Assembly: GCA_009911185.1 (NCBI GenBank)
Contig: QXWW01000035.1
Span: 1-46,868, forward strand
Reading direction: 5' to 3'
Origin: Lachnospiraceae bacterium
Lineage (GTDB): Bacteria; Bacillota; Clostridia; Lachnospirales; Lachnospiraceae
Length of the DNA: 46,868 nt
A program made the position numbers and the translations under genes. Positions 1 to 10,182 of the stretch are shown here, one piece after another. The stretch's first letter is position 1, and every line of letters begins with the position of its first letter. Below the pieces are notes generated by a model, which saw only the letters and a program-made list of their open reading frames with translations, did not search any database and was not told where the DNA came from.

Positions 1-78
1 CAAGTGCGCCCTTTTTTAAGCCAGCAATAAATATCAACTTTTTTCATTTTTGCTATTGACATTTATTAGCTGGACTTC

Positions 79-255
79 TTAAACTCCATGCTTACAATTT
101 ATACCTGATATGACATCTGATGTTTTAAACTCACTGTCATTTGTTAGCTGGCTTATCTTGATTGGTATCGTAGGCCGAACCGATAAACCAGTGTATTTGC
201 TGTACATTTCCACTATCACCAATTTTCCTTTTATATAGTTCCACAAGGCATACAT
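79..255 (-). CDS. 58-codon open frame, possible tail-associated remnant
   Basis: This short frame lies downstream of the tail fibre gene on the same strand. Its C-terminal half contains KISQLTNDSEFKT, which resembles the SQLTNDS motif common in phage fibre and baseplate proteins. There is no convincing ribosome site before the ATG, so it may be a decayed fragment rather than an expressed gene. An overlapping second frame also reads fairly well, which lowers confidence further. Confidence 0.2.
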   Translation of the reverse strand: MYALWNYIKGKLVIVEMYSKYTGLSVRPTIPIKISQLTNDSEFKTSDVISGINCKHGV

Positions 256-545
256 CGGACACCTATGGTTTGATAGAATGCTGTTCCTCTTCCAGCCTCA
301 GAAACACATCTAACATAACAATGGAAAACCTCGTAAAGATTTTTCTATATCTCCATTGGATGTTTTTGTTTTCATTTATAGTTAAATTTTTATGCTTTGC
401 TACTCCCTTACTATTTTTAATGGGCTCTATACTTATTAAACATCTGAATTTTATTTATATAGCATTTTATCTCTGCAAAACCTTCTTACGATTTTTGCAA
501 AAAGTAAATATATGATTTTAAATTCCTTATATACTTTTTATATTT
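256..545. other. A/T-rich stretch with no supported gene
   Basis: The 290 bases downstream of the tail fibre stop are A/T rich. I see no ribosome site with an open frame, no clear intrinsic terminator and no repeat. Confidence 0.5.
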
Positions 546-2498
546 CTATTGCGCTCTAAGATACAACACTGTAGCATATACTGATACAGTCTTTTTTTCA
601 TTTGAAGTATTTTTAAGTGCTGCGTCTATTGATGCAATTCCAGAACTTTCTCGAAGATAGCATGAGTTCCAGTATATGTAAGCGTTACTTAACCTGCTAG
701 GAAAAGCGGCAATCGCTTTATACCCTGTAACTGAATTTGGACTTGCACTAATCATTTTGGCTCCATCTGCTTCGATAGTTACCGTACCTATGCTCAATTC
801 TCTGGAAACAACAAGTTCTTTTTCCTTATTCCAATAAGTATCTTTTATAATATTTCCACCACTATCCCTTATGGATTTTCCAGAGATTAATTCATTCCAG
901 GTTCCGCTAACATTACTTCCGTCTTTTTTGGCCAGGTAATCTAAGTCAAAGTTTTCTGGTAGATTTAAGGACGCAAGAACATTTACTCCGTTTTTATCCT
1001 CTTCTGTTATCGTTGCCTTAATCGCTTTCCATCTTGTTGATAGATCTCCAACGCTTAATGCTTCTTCTATTGTTATTTGCCAACTATTTGGAAGCGTATT
1101 TCTATCTTGGTAAATTTCTATGTATGCTTTTGAATCATTTGAATCCCACACTTCTCTTATTTTTGTCCAAATATGAGTTGACGAAAGCGAAGACAGCACT
1201 AAAAATTTTTGCAAATTATGAACACCTATGAGTTGAATTTTTTGATATTCAGGTGAAGGAGAATTATAAGATCTTTTTAAACTAATCACACATGAAGAAT
1301 ATCCATATTGATTAGATTCAGCAATCCTATACCACCCCTGTTCTTCCACTGTCGAACGCATTGTAGATACATAACCAGGAACAAAATATTCTGATATAAA
1401 TTCGTTAGACGGCGACCCTATATCCCCCGGCGTAAGATTGACATTTCCAGTTCTATATGTAGTTTCTTCATCTCCTTTTACACCAGTGACAGTACCAGTT
1501 TGCTGCAAATTGTCATAATATTTTTTTGCTTCATTTTTGTAGTACTCTGCGTTGTCAGTATTTTCTTCTGGTCGAATCCCGGTTCCTCCATGTGTAAAGC
1601 TTTCGGCTGTTTTTGCATTTTCTTCTGCTGATCGAGCTGCTGTTTCTGCTTTTCCAGATTCAATCTTGATATCTGCAAGATAGTTTGGGCGGAGGTGCTT
1701 TTCTTCGATGCTTCCTTCTTTTACAATTGCAGTAATATTTTCATTTCCTTTTGTTTTTATTATAAATTCAGCTAATGGATTTGCCGGCGCATCATCATTT
1801 GTTTCAACTTCAATGCTTATCGAATCATATTCTTTTGCAGTTTTTATATAGCATCTTTTTTCTCCTTGTTCAATTGACACTGACAATGAATAAGGCGGGA
1901 GCCCTGTTTTATGTGCATTGACTGATATTTTACTAATTCTTAAATCAGATTCACATACCAATTCACTTATTTTATCCATATCTAAAGAAATATTATTCAT
2001 GATAATAATACTCCCGCCTCCCCAATGAATACGCTTAATTATATTTCCAGAATATTCCGTATAAAAAGATATTGTGTCTGAATTTATAAATTCAAATACT
2101 GCAATAAAGGAAGATAAATCTACATGCCTCAATGTACCATCTTCCAATTCAATTATTATTTTTTGTGTTTTTTCATCAAACGTCCAGTTTTTAGCAAGTT
2201 TTTCTAATTTTGTATCTATTGTTTTAATTGGATATTTAGAAGAATCTTTTCTTGTAATTGTAAATATGCCTGTGTCTTCGTCGAAATCAATGTCTTTTAC
2301 AAGAGAAGCAACCTCTACTTTTGTTGCCTTCGAGGCATCAAGCGCAGTTGTATTTTCGTTTAGAAGATTTACAGACCGAACCATTTTGTTTAAATTTTTT
2401 TCGTCTATTGGAGTGTTAGAACTTGAATAATTTTCCCATACAAGATCAATATGTGCGTTGTTCAATTTTTTCACCTCAATTCCATTTAAAGAAATCAA
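546..2498 (-). CDS. phage tail fibre / receptor-binding-like protein
   Basis: A 650-aa protein at the distal end of the tail operon, where receptor-binding or baseplate proteins of siphophages sit. The N-terminal 40 residues probably attach to the tail. Residues about 290-350 are a charged, alanine-rich helical linker (EENTDNAEYYKNEAKKYYDN) typical of Firmicute phage fibres. The region around residues 385-490 (GWYRIAES near its start, NSWQITIEEALS near its end) resembles a pyocin-knob-like fold. The C-terminus is likely a head domain. Its start overlaps the preceding gene by 23 bp, suggesting translational coupling. The position and linker are seen; receptor binding is inferred. Confidence 0.7.
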   Translation of the reverse strand: MISLNGIEVKKLNNAHIDLVWENYSSSNTPIDEKNLNKMVRSVNLLNENTTALDASKATKVEVASLVKDIDFDEDTGIFTITRKDSSKYPIKTIDTKLEKLAKNWTFDEKTQKIIIELEDGTLRHVDLSSFIAVFEFINSDTISFYTEYSGNIIKRIHWGGGSIIIMNNISLDMDKISELVCESDLRISKISVNAHKTGLPPYSLSVSIEQGEKRCYIKTAKEYDSISIEVETNDDAPANPLAEFIIKTKGNENITAIVKEGSIEEKHLRPNYLADIKIESGKAETAARSAEENAKTAESFTHGGTGIRPEENTDNAEYYKNEAKKYYDNLQQTGTVTGVKGDEETTYRTGNVNLTPGDIGSPSNEFISEYFVPGYVSTMRSTVEEQGWYRIAESNQYGYSSCVISLKRSYNSPSPEYQKIQLIGVHNLQKFLVLSSLSSTHIWTKIREVWDSNDSKAYIEIYQDRNTLPNSWQITIEEALSVGDLSTRWKAIKATITEEDKNGVNVLASLNLPENFDLDYLAKKDGSNVSGTWNELISGKSIRDSGGNIIKDTYWNKEKELVVSRELSIGTVTIEADGAKMISASPNSVTGYKAIAAFPSRLSNAYIYWNSCYLRESSGIASIDAALKNTSNEKKTVSVYATVLYLRAQ

Positions 2499-4758
2499 AT
2501 CTAAATTTTATAGAAGATATTTCTGTGTCAGAACTTACAGGAAGATCACTTGCATTTCTTGCAGTAAACCTTCCGTCTGTAGTAAGAACAAAAATAAACG
2601 TCCTTCGACCTAAAACACCAACCGTTCTTACATTTTCATATTCCGGAAGAAATAAATCAGAAAGTTCTGTAAAATTTCCAATTTTAATTTCTTTAAACGC
2701 TCCTGCTCCATGATTGTACACATGGTACGTTCCATAAACAGTAGTAAATGCTCCTGATTTTCTGACATTTATATTTATCCAGCAGTTTTGTACTGGTTTT
2801 CCTTCTCCCTCATTCTGTATTTCTCCAATTTCATCAGAAAATTTGTATGTCTGTTGTAAACTACTTATATATGCATGTCCAATATGAGCAGTATCTATTA
2901 TTACAGGACAAGGAAAATTAACAGCATTAACAAAATCCAGTGAGTTATTAGTTTCTTCCGGCAACGACATTACTCCTGCAATCATAACAGTTCCATTTGG
3001 GGATTTTATGTTCAAAAAAGAACCATTAGAAATCCCACCGTACCCACCAGAATCATATCCAGTTTCTGCAAATACATATTCTCCGGAAATAGGTGGCCTT
3101 GTATCATTGTTCGTATATTGCAGATAAAGACCTTCCAGAGCTTTAATGGTCGCCCCTGTTACTTCTCCGCCTTTGATAATCTGCCCTAATATGGTTCCTC
3201 CATTTAACAGGTCACAATTTATAGTCCCAGTTGTAATATTATTTCCATTTATAATTGTCTGCCCACCAGTTTCCAGATTTGTAAAAGAAACCAGCCCGGT
3301 AAGGTCTATTTTATCTGCTTTTACTTCATATTGAGTTCCTCCCTCATCTGTAATCAGAAGTTTTACTTCTGCTGTCTTTCCAGTTTTATCATTAGAAACA
3401 GACATCGATATGCTTTTTATAGTCTGTTCAATTCTAGTGGAAAGTCCCTTCTCAACATCTTTTATCTCAGACCTTGTTTCATCTACATTCCGAATCAGCG
3501 TGTTTGTCTTTCCCTTAAGCTGTAAAATAGAACTCTGTGAGCCATTTACTCTTTCCTCATACTTTTCCACGCCATCAGCCCCAAGGCTGTCCCTAAGCGC
3601 CTGGATCCCTTTCAGCGTCCTTTTTAATATGTAGCTTTCCACAATATCATATTTTGTCTGAAACCTTACAGAGTCGCCGACTTCCAGGCATGGGTTCCCG
3701 ACCGCGTCGCAGCTAAAAGGCTGGTACACAACCTCGTTGATTTTTTCATAAATATTCTTTGCAATAATCTTTAACTCTTCTGTTGATTTTCCATATACCA
3801 GAAAGTTATCCTGGATGATATAGCAATTATCTTCCGGATTTACTTCCCCATCTGGCCATACCGCACCTATGTCATTTTCTTCCTGGCGGATTTGCAGCCT
3901 ATCAATTGTTTTTGTAATAAGGTCTTTTTCATAATCACACTTAATATACCTGTCTTTTTCATACCTGTTTGATTTTGGGCCTTGCGGGTATAAGTGACCT
4001 GTTTTTGCCTGTGGCAGATATTCTGGGGCATGGTCTGGAAATAAATCGTTTGCCGGGTACAGGCCTTGAATGTTTGGCTGCAAATAAATATAGTGCAGCT
4101 TTCCATCGCGTCCAATATGGCCAAAGCAACCATTTATTTCACAAATAGAAGTAATGACCTTCAGGCCGCTTAACGAAGAATCTTTAAGTATGCTTACCTG
4201 TTCTGTACCATTATCAATATTTACATCTTCTTCAACCTGAATCGTCTTTTCAACAACCATGTCGTCATTTGCCAAGGTAATCTCCTGTTGCTGCAAGCCA
4301 AAGTATTCAGCGAAACTCGTCCTAAACTGCTTCATAGTCACTTTGCTGTCTTTATTAGGAAGAATCGTATTATACCAGTTGATTGCGCTTGCATTGATGA
4401 TGTCATACATTGCATCATAAGCTGTAACCTCCCGGTATCTTCTGTCAGATGTAACCTTATCGGAATCAACTTTATATTTTCCAATGGAAAACGGTTCATT
4501 CTGATTACCGTTTACTACCATCTTTATATCCAGCCATTTCCCAGATATTGGAGAAAATATATCAAAAACTTTAAATTTAAGTACGCTTGCCTCGCAGCAT
4601 CCAAAGCGCAGCTCTTGTTCGGAACATAGGCTTTCTTCAAGAGTCATTTCTTGGTTGTACAAATCATCATTTGTCAAAGACACGTTTCCGCATGTGATTG
4701 TCACCTGTTTCGTTATGCTGCTGTCCCAAAATAAATCCTTATGCTTATAATCAATCAT
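2476..4758 (-). CDS. phage tail endopeptidase-like / tail tip protein
   Basis: A 760-aa structural protein between the distal tail and fibre genes. The N-terminal part (about 1-370) has the layout of Tal or prophage tail proteins that form the hub below Dit. The middle (about 400-470) is coiled-coil like. The following segment carries the LTGLVSFTNL and INGNNITTGTI pattern seen in gp58-like tail proteins. The C-terminus looks like a beta-rich binding domain. The gene starts 9 bp after the upstream stop. I see no defined peptidase motif, so enzymatic activity is not claimed. Confidence 0.75.
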   Translation of the reverse strand: MIDYKHKDLFWDSSITKQVTITCGNVSLTNDDLYNQEMTLEESLCSEQELRFGCCEASVLKFKVFDIFSPISGKWLDIKMVVNGNQNEPFSIGKYKVDSDKVTSDRRYREVTAYDAMYDIINASAINWYNTILPNKDSKVTMKQFRTSFAEYFGLQQQEITLANDDMVVEKTIQVEEDVNIDNGTEQVSILKDSSLSGLKVITSICEINGCFGHIGRDGKLHYIYLQPNIQGLYPANDLFPDHAPEYLPQAKTGHLYPQGPKSNRYEKDRYIKCDYEKDLITKTIDRLQIRQEENDIGAVWPDGEVNPEDNCYIIQDNFLVYGKSTEELKIIAKNIYEKINEVVYQPFSCDAVGNPCLEVGDSVRFQTKYDIVESYILKRTLKGIQALRDSLGADGVEKYEERVNGSQSSILQLKGKTNTLIRNVDETRSEIKDVEKGLSTRIEQTIKSISMSVSNDKTGKTAEVKLLITDEGGTQYEVKADKIDLTGLVSFTNLETGGQTIINGNNITTGTINCDLLNGGTILGQIIKGGEVTGATIKALEGLYLQYTNNDTRPPISGEYVFAETGYDSGGYGGISNGSFLNIKSPNGTVMIAGVMSLPEETNNSLDFVNAVNFPCPVIIDTAHIGHAYISSLQQTYKFSDEIGEIQNEGEGKPVQNCWININVRKSGAFTTVYGTYHVYNHGAGAFKEIKIGNFTELSDLFLPEYENVRTVGVLGRRTFIFVLTTDGRFTARNASDLPVSSDTEISSIKFRFDFFKWN

Positions 4759-4767
4759 TCCATCACC

Positions 4768-5205
4768 TTAATATTCAATCAGCTCTATGGTAAAAGAGTT
4801 ATATTCTATGTCTTTTCTGTCCTCGCTCACGGTATGTATGTTGTACGTCACATCTGGCATGTACATAATAGCTGTCTTATATTCCAATTCTTCATCATTC
4901 CAGTATGTAACCATCAGCCGCCGCTGCCTTTTGCTCGTAATTTCAAGCGTTGCAAGCCCTAACACGTTTTTAAACGCTGTCATTTCAGCCAAATCCATGG
5001 AACGGATATTGAGCGTAAGGGAAGTTTTGAAATTCTCGCTGGTTTCCCTGTGCAAAAACACATTCGCATCCCTGTATGCGTCAAGCTCTACCCTTTGGTT
5101 GGGTATAGATTCCCAGCCGTCCGCAAGAATGAAGCTGTTTGGGAGTACAACGCCGCCAAAACTTATAAGCCATCCGTCAAACTTTCTTATCTCTCCCATT
5201 GTCAT
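4768..5205 (-). CDS. distal tail-like protein (DUF6711-like)
   Basis: A 145-aa protein encoded directly downstream of the tape measure and upstream of the tail tip gene, the position of Dit-type proteins. The sequence is beta rich (GWLISFGGVVLPNSF near the N-terminus, SFTIELIEY at the C-terminus). It matches my recollection of DUF6711 phage proteins, not verified by search. It is shorter than classical Dit and probably forms the ring connecting tail tube to hub. The gap to the tape measure stop is 6 bp, so it is co-transcribed. Confidence 0.6.
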   Translation of the reverse strand: MTMGEIRKFDGWLISFGGVVLPNSFILADGWESIPNQRVELDAYRDANVFLHRETSENFKTSLTLNIRSMDLAEMTAFKNVLGLATLEITSKRQRRLMVTYWNDEELEYKTAIMYMPDVTYNIHTVSEDRKDIEYNSFTIELIEY

Positions 5206-5211
5206 TCCTCT

Positions 5212-8200
5212 TTAATACATTAACCTGCTTCTTCCTGTCTTTTTGACATATATATTGTTTTGTTTTACCGTTTCTTCAAATATCGTTTTACCGTCCAACT
5301 GAGCAACGAATGTATATTCACCACCGCCCATGCCTCCGATTTCTGCAATCGCCTGTTTAAAGGCTTTCACCATTGTGGGCAGGGGTGTTTCTATATTGGT
5401 CTGCCCATGCCTCTGGTCGCCCAGGACTGCAAGGAATGGGTCTCCGCCACGGATAACCGCGCCGGATGCAAGTTGCGGGATTTGCATGTTTGTGGTAGAA
5501 GCCATGGCCGGGTAATATGTTGCCCTTCCACCTGCTATGCCGCCAATTGCTCCGCCAACCCCACCTCCAATAACTGAAGTTGCGCTGGTGCTAATTTCTT
5601 TTATTCTTCCAATGATTTTTTCGATCATATTGGAAATCCAACCAAATACATCACTTACAACTTTTTTAATGCTTCCTAACACACCACTTATTTTTTGAGA
5701 TACACTGTCCCATATCTCTTCTGTTTTTTGTTTTATTCCGTCCCATGCTCCGGCAATTGTATTTTTTACCCCGACAAAAATATTTGAAACATTATCTTTG
5801 AAATAGTTCCAAACATCACTAACGGATTTGTTTACGCTGCTCCATATTTTTGAAGTTTTGGACTTAATAGAATCCCAAGCACCCGATATCTTTTCTTTCA
5901 CTCCATCGAATATTTTGGATACATTGTTTTTGAAAAAGCTCCATACGCCGTTTACAATATTCTTTATTCCCTTTGCCCCATCCCACACTGTTGAGGTTAC
6001 GGACTTTATGGCGTTCCAGGCAGTATCTATCGCAGATTGTATAATTCTTAAAGCAGTGGAAGTCACAGATTTAATTGCCCTAAAAACAGTAGATACGACG
6101 CCTTTGATTGCCGTCCATACAATGGAAGTAGTCATCTCCACTCTTTCCCATGCGGCAGTAATCAGAACTTTTACTAATTCAACTCCATTTTTTACAATAT
6201 TTTGTATAAATTCCCAATTCATAGATAAAATATCTAAAATTGTCTGCCAAGTTCCACCAAAAAATTTTTTTATTCCTTCCCAGGCTTTTTTCCAATTTCC
6301 TGTAAATGCACCAACGACAAAGTCTATAATTCCACCAAGAGAATCAGCGATATTTCCAACAATTTTTATAATTGTTTTAAAAACTGACAAAACTGTTTTT
6401 CCAATAAAATCAATAATTGGAGCCAGAACTGGCATAATATTATTCGCAATCCAGGAAAAAAATGGAACCAGAACTTCTTCCCAGAAAAGTTTTATCGCAT
6501 CTATCAGCTTTCCGATAAAATCTTTTACCTTATCTACTGTTTCACCAAACGGTCCCTCCATTATTTCCTTAAACTTATCTCCAAGCCCTTGAAGAACTGG
6601 AACAATATATTTGTTATATCCATCCAAAAGTTTTCCTAATACGGTTGAAAGTCCTTCCGAAATAGAATCAAATAATGGTTTTAAATGTTCGTCATAAATT
6701 TCTGATACCGCATCTCTTATATCCTGTACTGCCGTTAACAGACCGCTCGTAAAAGGCTCAATCGCTTCTAAAGTCCCCTCGATTGCAGTCTTAATTTTTT
6801 CTTTATTATCAATGATTGGCTGGGCAATCATGTTGAGTATATCACGGCCAAGTTTCAGGGCATTTTCAGAGAGCAGCATTCCGATTTCTGCGAAAATTCC
6901 TATGATATTTCCGGCTATCTGCTGCGCTGTGTCACCGCCAAATACAGAAAATATATCTGCCAATGCAACTGACAGATCCCCTATAATTGCAAGAATATCA
7001 GTTCCAATATCAAACATTCCAATGATATATTGTTTAATTCTGTCTGTATTTTGTGTTAGGTATTTTTCTATCCCGCCTACAAGTAATTGCGCAATTGTAA
7101 GCCCTATGCTGGCAATGGAACCTGTTATCTGTCCTAAGGTAAGTGCCAACTGGTCTGCGAATCTGTTTGCCGCCGCAACAACACCTGGGTCTGTAAATAT
7201 CTCTTTTAATTCCTTCCCTATGGAGGCAATATCTTTTTTTAATTCTTCAAGCCTTGTCTTGTAATCTCCCAGACCATCAAAAAATCCATTAACAAATAAA
7301 CCCTTTAATTCTTTCAGTCTTTTTAAGATTCTGTCAAGAGCACTTCCAAGCACGCCTGCTTCTTCCGCATCTTCTTTAAATGACAGTTCCGGTATTTCAA
7401 AACCGCCGCCAGCACCTGCGCCGCCTCCACCACTATCGGATCCAGAACCACCGCCACTCCCAGAATCCTTGCTTAAGACCTTCAGCTTGTCAAATGGAGC
7501 CAGTGCCTTGCTTGCTTCTTTCCCAGCTTTTTTGGCTGCCGAACCTGCGGCATCCATTCCGCCTGCCAATGCATCCGCGCCACCTGCCGCCGCAGACATA
7601 TCAGAAGCAAGTTTTCCTGAATCAGCCGTTGGTATCTTTATCCCAAACAGTTTTGAAAGGATTGTCCCTATCTGCTTTGCTATGGCAATGAGCATAGTAA
7701 GGACATTATTAAGGAACTTTACAACAGGTGTTAAAGCTGTAATAAGGCCAGTGCCAAGGACGGACAGGAGCTCCTTAAACTGCTCTGACAAAATCCTTGT
7801 CTGGTTTGCCCAGGAATCGGAAGTCCTTGCAAAATCCCCGGCCGCAAGACTTGTCTGCTGCATGACATAGGCATATTGCAATTCCACTTTTTCTGCCTGC
7901 TCCATTGCCTGTATGCTTTTATTTATGCCTTGCTGCCTGGCAAACTCCTCCAAATTTACCTGCGTCATCACGACACCATATTCTTTCAGTGTTTCCGTTT
8001 CGCCTGTATATATGGACTTTAAGGCAGTCGATGTCTCTTCTATGCTTTTGTTGTAAAAACTTGCCATATCAGCCGCACGAGCTGTTAAATTTATTGCCAT
8101 ATCACTTGCATTTTCTGCACTATCTAGCATAGACGCGCCCATAGCCATAAATGTAGAGCCAAGCTGTTTTGCAGATAATTGGGAAATGCCAAACTGCTTT

Positions 8201-8478
8201 ACAGATGTCTTTGCAAACTCTTCCATTTTATAGGACATACTGCCAAAAGCCGTGTCAACTACGTTCTGCACTTCCTGTATGTCGCTTGCGGTATCAATTG
8301 CCTGTTTTCCAAGCGCAACAAGACCTGCGATTCCAAGCCCAAATCCAAGAGATCCAATGATTCCTCTGAGGCTGCTTCCAAGGCGTGTCATGCCCTGCAC
8401 AAGCCCTCTTGCCCCACGATTAAACCCTCTTTGGTCTATTGCTGTATTTATTCTTATACTTCCGTCATATCCTGCCAT
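5212..8478 (-). CDS. phage tail tape measure protein
   Basis: A 1,088-aa protein with the alpha-helical, low-cysteine composition of tape measures. Residues about 1-300 carry the conserved head region (FMAMGASMLDSAENASDMA). A Gly/Ser-rich linker follows near residues 340-360, then long amphipathic repeats with recurring W-x-x-I-K segments from about 730 to 960, and a glycine-rich hydrophobic stretch (VGGAIGGIAGG) near 1,005. By the usual 0.15 nm per residue rule the tail would be about 160 nm. The start is supported by GGAGGTG upstream. It has its own promoter copy at 8,579-8,618 because a cargo island separates it from the tail chaperones. Confidence 0.92.
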   Translation of the reverse strand: MAGYDGSIRINTAIDQRGFNRGARGLVQGMTRLGSSLRGIIGSLGFGLGIAGLVALGKQAIDTASDIQEVQNVVDTAFGSMSYKMEEFAKTSVKQFGISQLSAKQLGSTFMAMGASMLDSAENASDMAINLTARAADMASFYNKSIEETSTALKSIYTGETETLKEYGVVMTQVNLEEFARQQGINKSIQAMEQAEKVELQYAYVMQQTSLAAGDFARTSDSWANQTRILSEQFKELLSVLGTGLITALTPVVKFLNNVLTMLIAIAKQIGTILSKLFGIKIPTADSGKLASDMSAAAGGADALAGGMDAAGSAAKKAGKEASKALAPFDKLKVLSKDSGSGGGSGSDSGGGGAGAGGGFEIPELSFKEDAEEAGVLGSALDRILKRLKELKGLFVNGFFDGLGDYKTRLEELKKDIASIGKELKEIFTDPGVVAAANRFADQLALTLGQITGSIASIGLTIAQLLVGGIEKYLTQNTDRIKQYIIGMFDIGTDILAIIGDLSVALADIFSVFGGDTAQQIAGNIIGIFAEIGMLLSENALKLGRDILNMIAQPIIDNKEKIKTAIEGTLEAIEPFTSGLLTAVQDIRDAVSEIYDEHLKPLFDSISEGLSTVLGKLLDGYNKYIVPVLQGLGDKFKEIMEGPFGETVDKVKDFIGKLIDAIKLFWEEVLVPFFSWIANNIMPVLAPIIDFIGKTVLSVFKTIIKIVGNIADSLGGIIDFVVGAFTGNWKKAWEGIKKFFGGTWQTILDILSMNWEFIQNIVKNGVELVKVLITAAWERVEMTTSIVWTAIKGVVSTVFRAIKSVTSTALRIIQSAIDTAWNAIKSVTSTVWDGAKGIKNIVNGVWSFFKNNVSKIFDGVKEKISGAWDSIKSKTSKIWSSVNKSVSDVWNYFKDNVSNIFVGVKNTIAGAWDGIKQKTEEIWDSVSQKISGVLGSIKKVVSDVFGWISNMIEKIIGRIKEISTSATSVIGGGVGGAIGGIAGGRATYYPAMASTTNMQIPQLASGAVIRGGDPFLAVLGDQRHGQTNIETPLPTMVKAFKQAIAEIGGMGGGEYTFVAQLDGKTIFEETVKQNNIYVKKTGRSRLMY

Positions 8479-8578
8479 AAAAAAAACACCTCCACATAAG
8501 CAGAGATGCCTTTTCTCCGCCCTTAACTGTTTGGGTTAGCGGCTGGCTCCGTTTGCCAGTCGGTTGGTTTTTATTTTT

Positions 8579-8618
8579 ATTGTATCATTTTTTCATGATG
8601 CAGTTGTACCATTTTTAA
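8579..8618 (-). promoter_or_regulatory. putative phage promoter (TTTAAAAATGGTACA-N20-TACAAT)
   Basis: On the minus strand the element AAAAATGGTACA lies exactly 20 bp upstream of TACAAT, about 100 bp before the tape measure start. Four more copies occur at 20,538, 23,289, 25,035 and 27,349. No sigma-70 -35 hexamer is present at the usual 17-bp spacing, so an activator or phage sigma factor is inferred. Confidence 0.55.
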
Positions 8619-8623
8619 ACAAA

Positions 8624-8647
8624 GAAAAAGAGCGGTTATACCGCCCT
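8624..8647 (-). terminator. intrinsic terminator ending the cargo island
   Basis: The minus strand reads AGGGCGGT-ATA-ACCGCTCT, an 8-bp stem with one G-U pair, followed by TTTTTC. It lies immediately upstream of the tape measure promoter, insulating the tail gene from cargo transcription. Confidence 0.7.
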
Positions 8648-8650
8648 TCT

Positions 8651-8746
8651 CTACACTGCCAATCTCTTCTGTGCGTTATAGTTGCAAATCTTCATCATGG
8701 TATTGGTGCAGGATTTCCAATTCTTAGCGTATTCCACATCATGTTA
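8651..8746 (-). pseudogene. 3' fragment of a cargo gene cut by the IS630-type insertion
   Basis: About 30 codons read through to a TAG at 8,651 (ending KICNYNAQKRLAV) and run straight into the left inverted repeat of the insertion element. A terminator follows. No matching 5' part is seen beyond the other end of the element; instead that side has a -35-like TTGACT. The gene was probably truncated by the insertion or an associated deletion. Its function is unknown. Confidence 0.4.
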
Positions 8747-10122
8747 CTAGTACTGTCTTGCTTAAATATTAGTGATTAAATTGCTAATGGTATACCAGCA
8801 TATGTCCACTTGAATGGATGTGCTGTAAGATTATATTGCTCTATAAAGCGCCGGATGCTTGACTCAAGTTCTTCTACTGATATGTAGCTTTTCCTTTTCA
8901 GTAGTTTTCGGTTAATGATTCCAAACCAGATTTCAATCTGGTTCATCCAGGAACTGTGCTTTGGAGTATAGACCGAAACGTATCCGATGGGAGGGGTCAT
9001 GTAGGAAATCCGCCCGGCTTTCCATGCTTTTAAGGATTCCGTTTTTCCCTTTCCTGCCAAGCTCTATATCAAGGCCGCAGGTCTCCGCTACAAAGCGGAC
9101 AAGAGCCTCCGATTTATGGATATTCAGGCCATCACATACAAATATCCATGGAGCATCCGGATCCGTCCCTACTAATGTTTTTACAGCCGCCACAAAATCT
9201 TCTTCCGTGCGTGTCGGGTTTAAATACGGCATCTGCGCACGACCCGTGGCAACATCAAAAAAGCCAATGAGGCTGGTCGTACCATGGCGTATATACTCAA
9301 ACTCCATCCTGGCATACAAGCCGGGAAGGGGGAGCTTATCAGGATATTTATGTTCCAGTGCCTGGACACCGGTCATTTCATCCTTGGAAACAATGTGAGA
9401 GCCCTTCCGGCTTTCTTCCTGAGCCTCTCGGTACAGGACGCATATTTCGTTTACCATCCGCGCAAAAGAATCAGGACCCTCTGTTTTTTCCGCAGAATGG
9501 AGCCAGTAACGGATTTTATGGGGGTGGAGATCTACCTCATTTTTAAAAAACGGCTGACAGACTTCGCCGAAATCTGGTCAGCAATTCCCTGCTTTATGAT
9601 TTCCGTTACCAATAACGGAAGGCTCCATTGGCTTACCTCATATCCCCAATCGCCGGGATTGCTACAGGCAAGGTCAATGATCTTCATAATCTGATCCGGT
9701 GTGAAAACGGACGGGGCCCCAGAACGGTTTCTGTCAGAGAGGACTCTGCATATCTCGCCTTCGAGTTTTTCAGGATCGGCTGTTTCGATTTGCCGCAGGG
9801 CAGGAAGGGCGGCAAGGAATCGGTTGCGCCATGTAGCGACATTATTATAATGAAGACCAACTTGTAGAGCAATATCCCGGTTGAGTTCTCCCTGTGCCGC
9901 AAGAAGGATAATGTTGGATCTTTTAACCAGCCCTGACGGAAGGGAACGGCTTTTTGAAAAAGCGGACAATATTTTTTTCATAGCAGCGGATAAAACAGGA
10001 ATCATATCAATTGTTTTCTTTCGCATAACAAATTACCTTCTTTTGTAGGATAAAACTATTATGCATCAATAATAGGAAAATGCAAACAATTATTCATCAT
10101 TAATTAAGCAATGTTGTACTAG
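8747..10122 (-). mobile_element. IS630-type insertion sequence, about 1.38 kb
   Basis: The ends are imperfect inverted repeats. The left end begins CTAGTACTGTCTTGCTTAA and the complement of the right end begins CTAGTACAACATTGCTTAA, so 14 of the first 19 positions and most of the following A/T tract agree. The only content is the broken transposase gene. It sits inside the cargo island between tail chaperone and tape measure. A TA target duplication, expected for IS630, is only clear on the left. Confidence 0.75.
8776..10026 (-). pseudogene. IS630-family DDE transposase, split in three frames
   Basis: The first part (10,026 to 9,532, 164 aa) holds the HTH domain (RDIALQVGLHYNNVATWRNR). The second frame (from about 9,540 to 8,933) holds the DDE catalytic core with DGLNIHKSEALVRF. 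The third (to 8,776) holds KHSSWMNQIEIWF with the last catalytic glutamate. The first junction is a T TTA AAA slippery heptamer at 9,541-9,547, and a -1 shift there gives FLKNEVDLHPHKIRYW, the expected family sequence; it may be programmed. The second junction, near 8,973, needs removal of one G to give RIRFVYTPKHSSW and looks like a disabling insertion. Confidence 0.85.
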
Positions 10123-10140
10123 AAACAAGTCAATACCTAA

Positions 10141-10167
10141 AATAAAAAACGGCAGAGAAATCTGCCG
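10141..10167 (-). terminator. intrinsic terminator of the 59-aa gene
   Basis: The minus strand reads CGGCAGA-TTTC-TCTGCCG followed by TTTTTTATTTT. It ends transcription of the small gene that stops at 10,183. Confidence 0.8.
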
Positions 10168-10182
10168 CCTTTTCCTATCTGC

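Noticed and set aside
5828-6592. 254-codon frame on the plus strand
   Set aside because: It is an antisense shadow of the tape measure gene, whose reading frame is clearly real.
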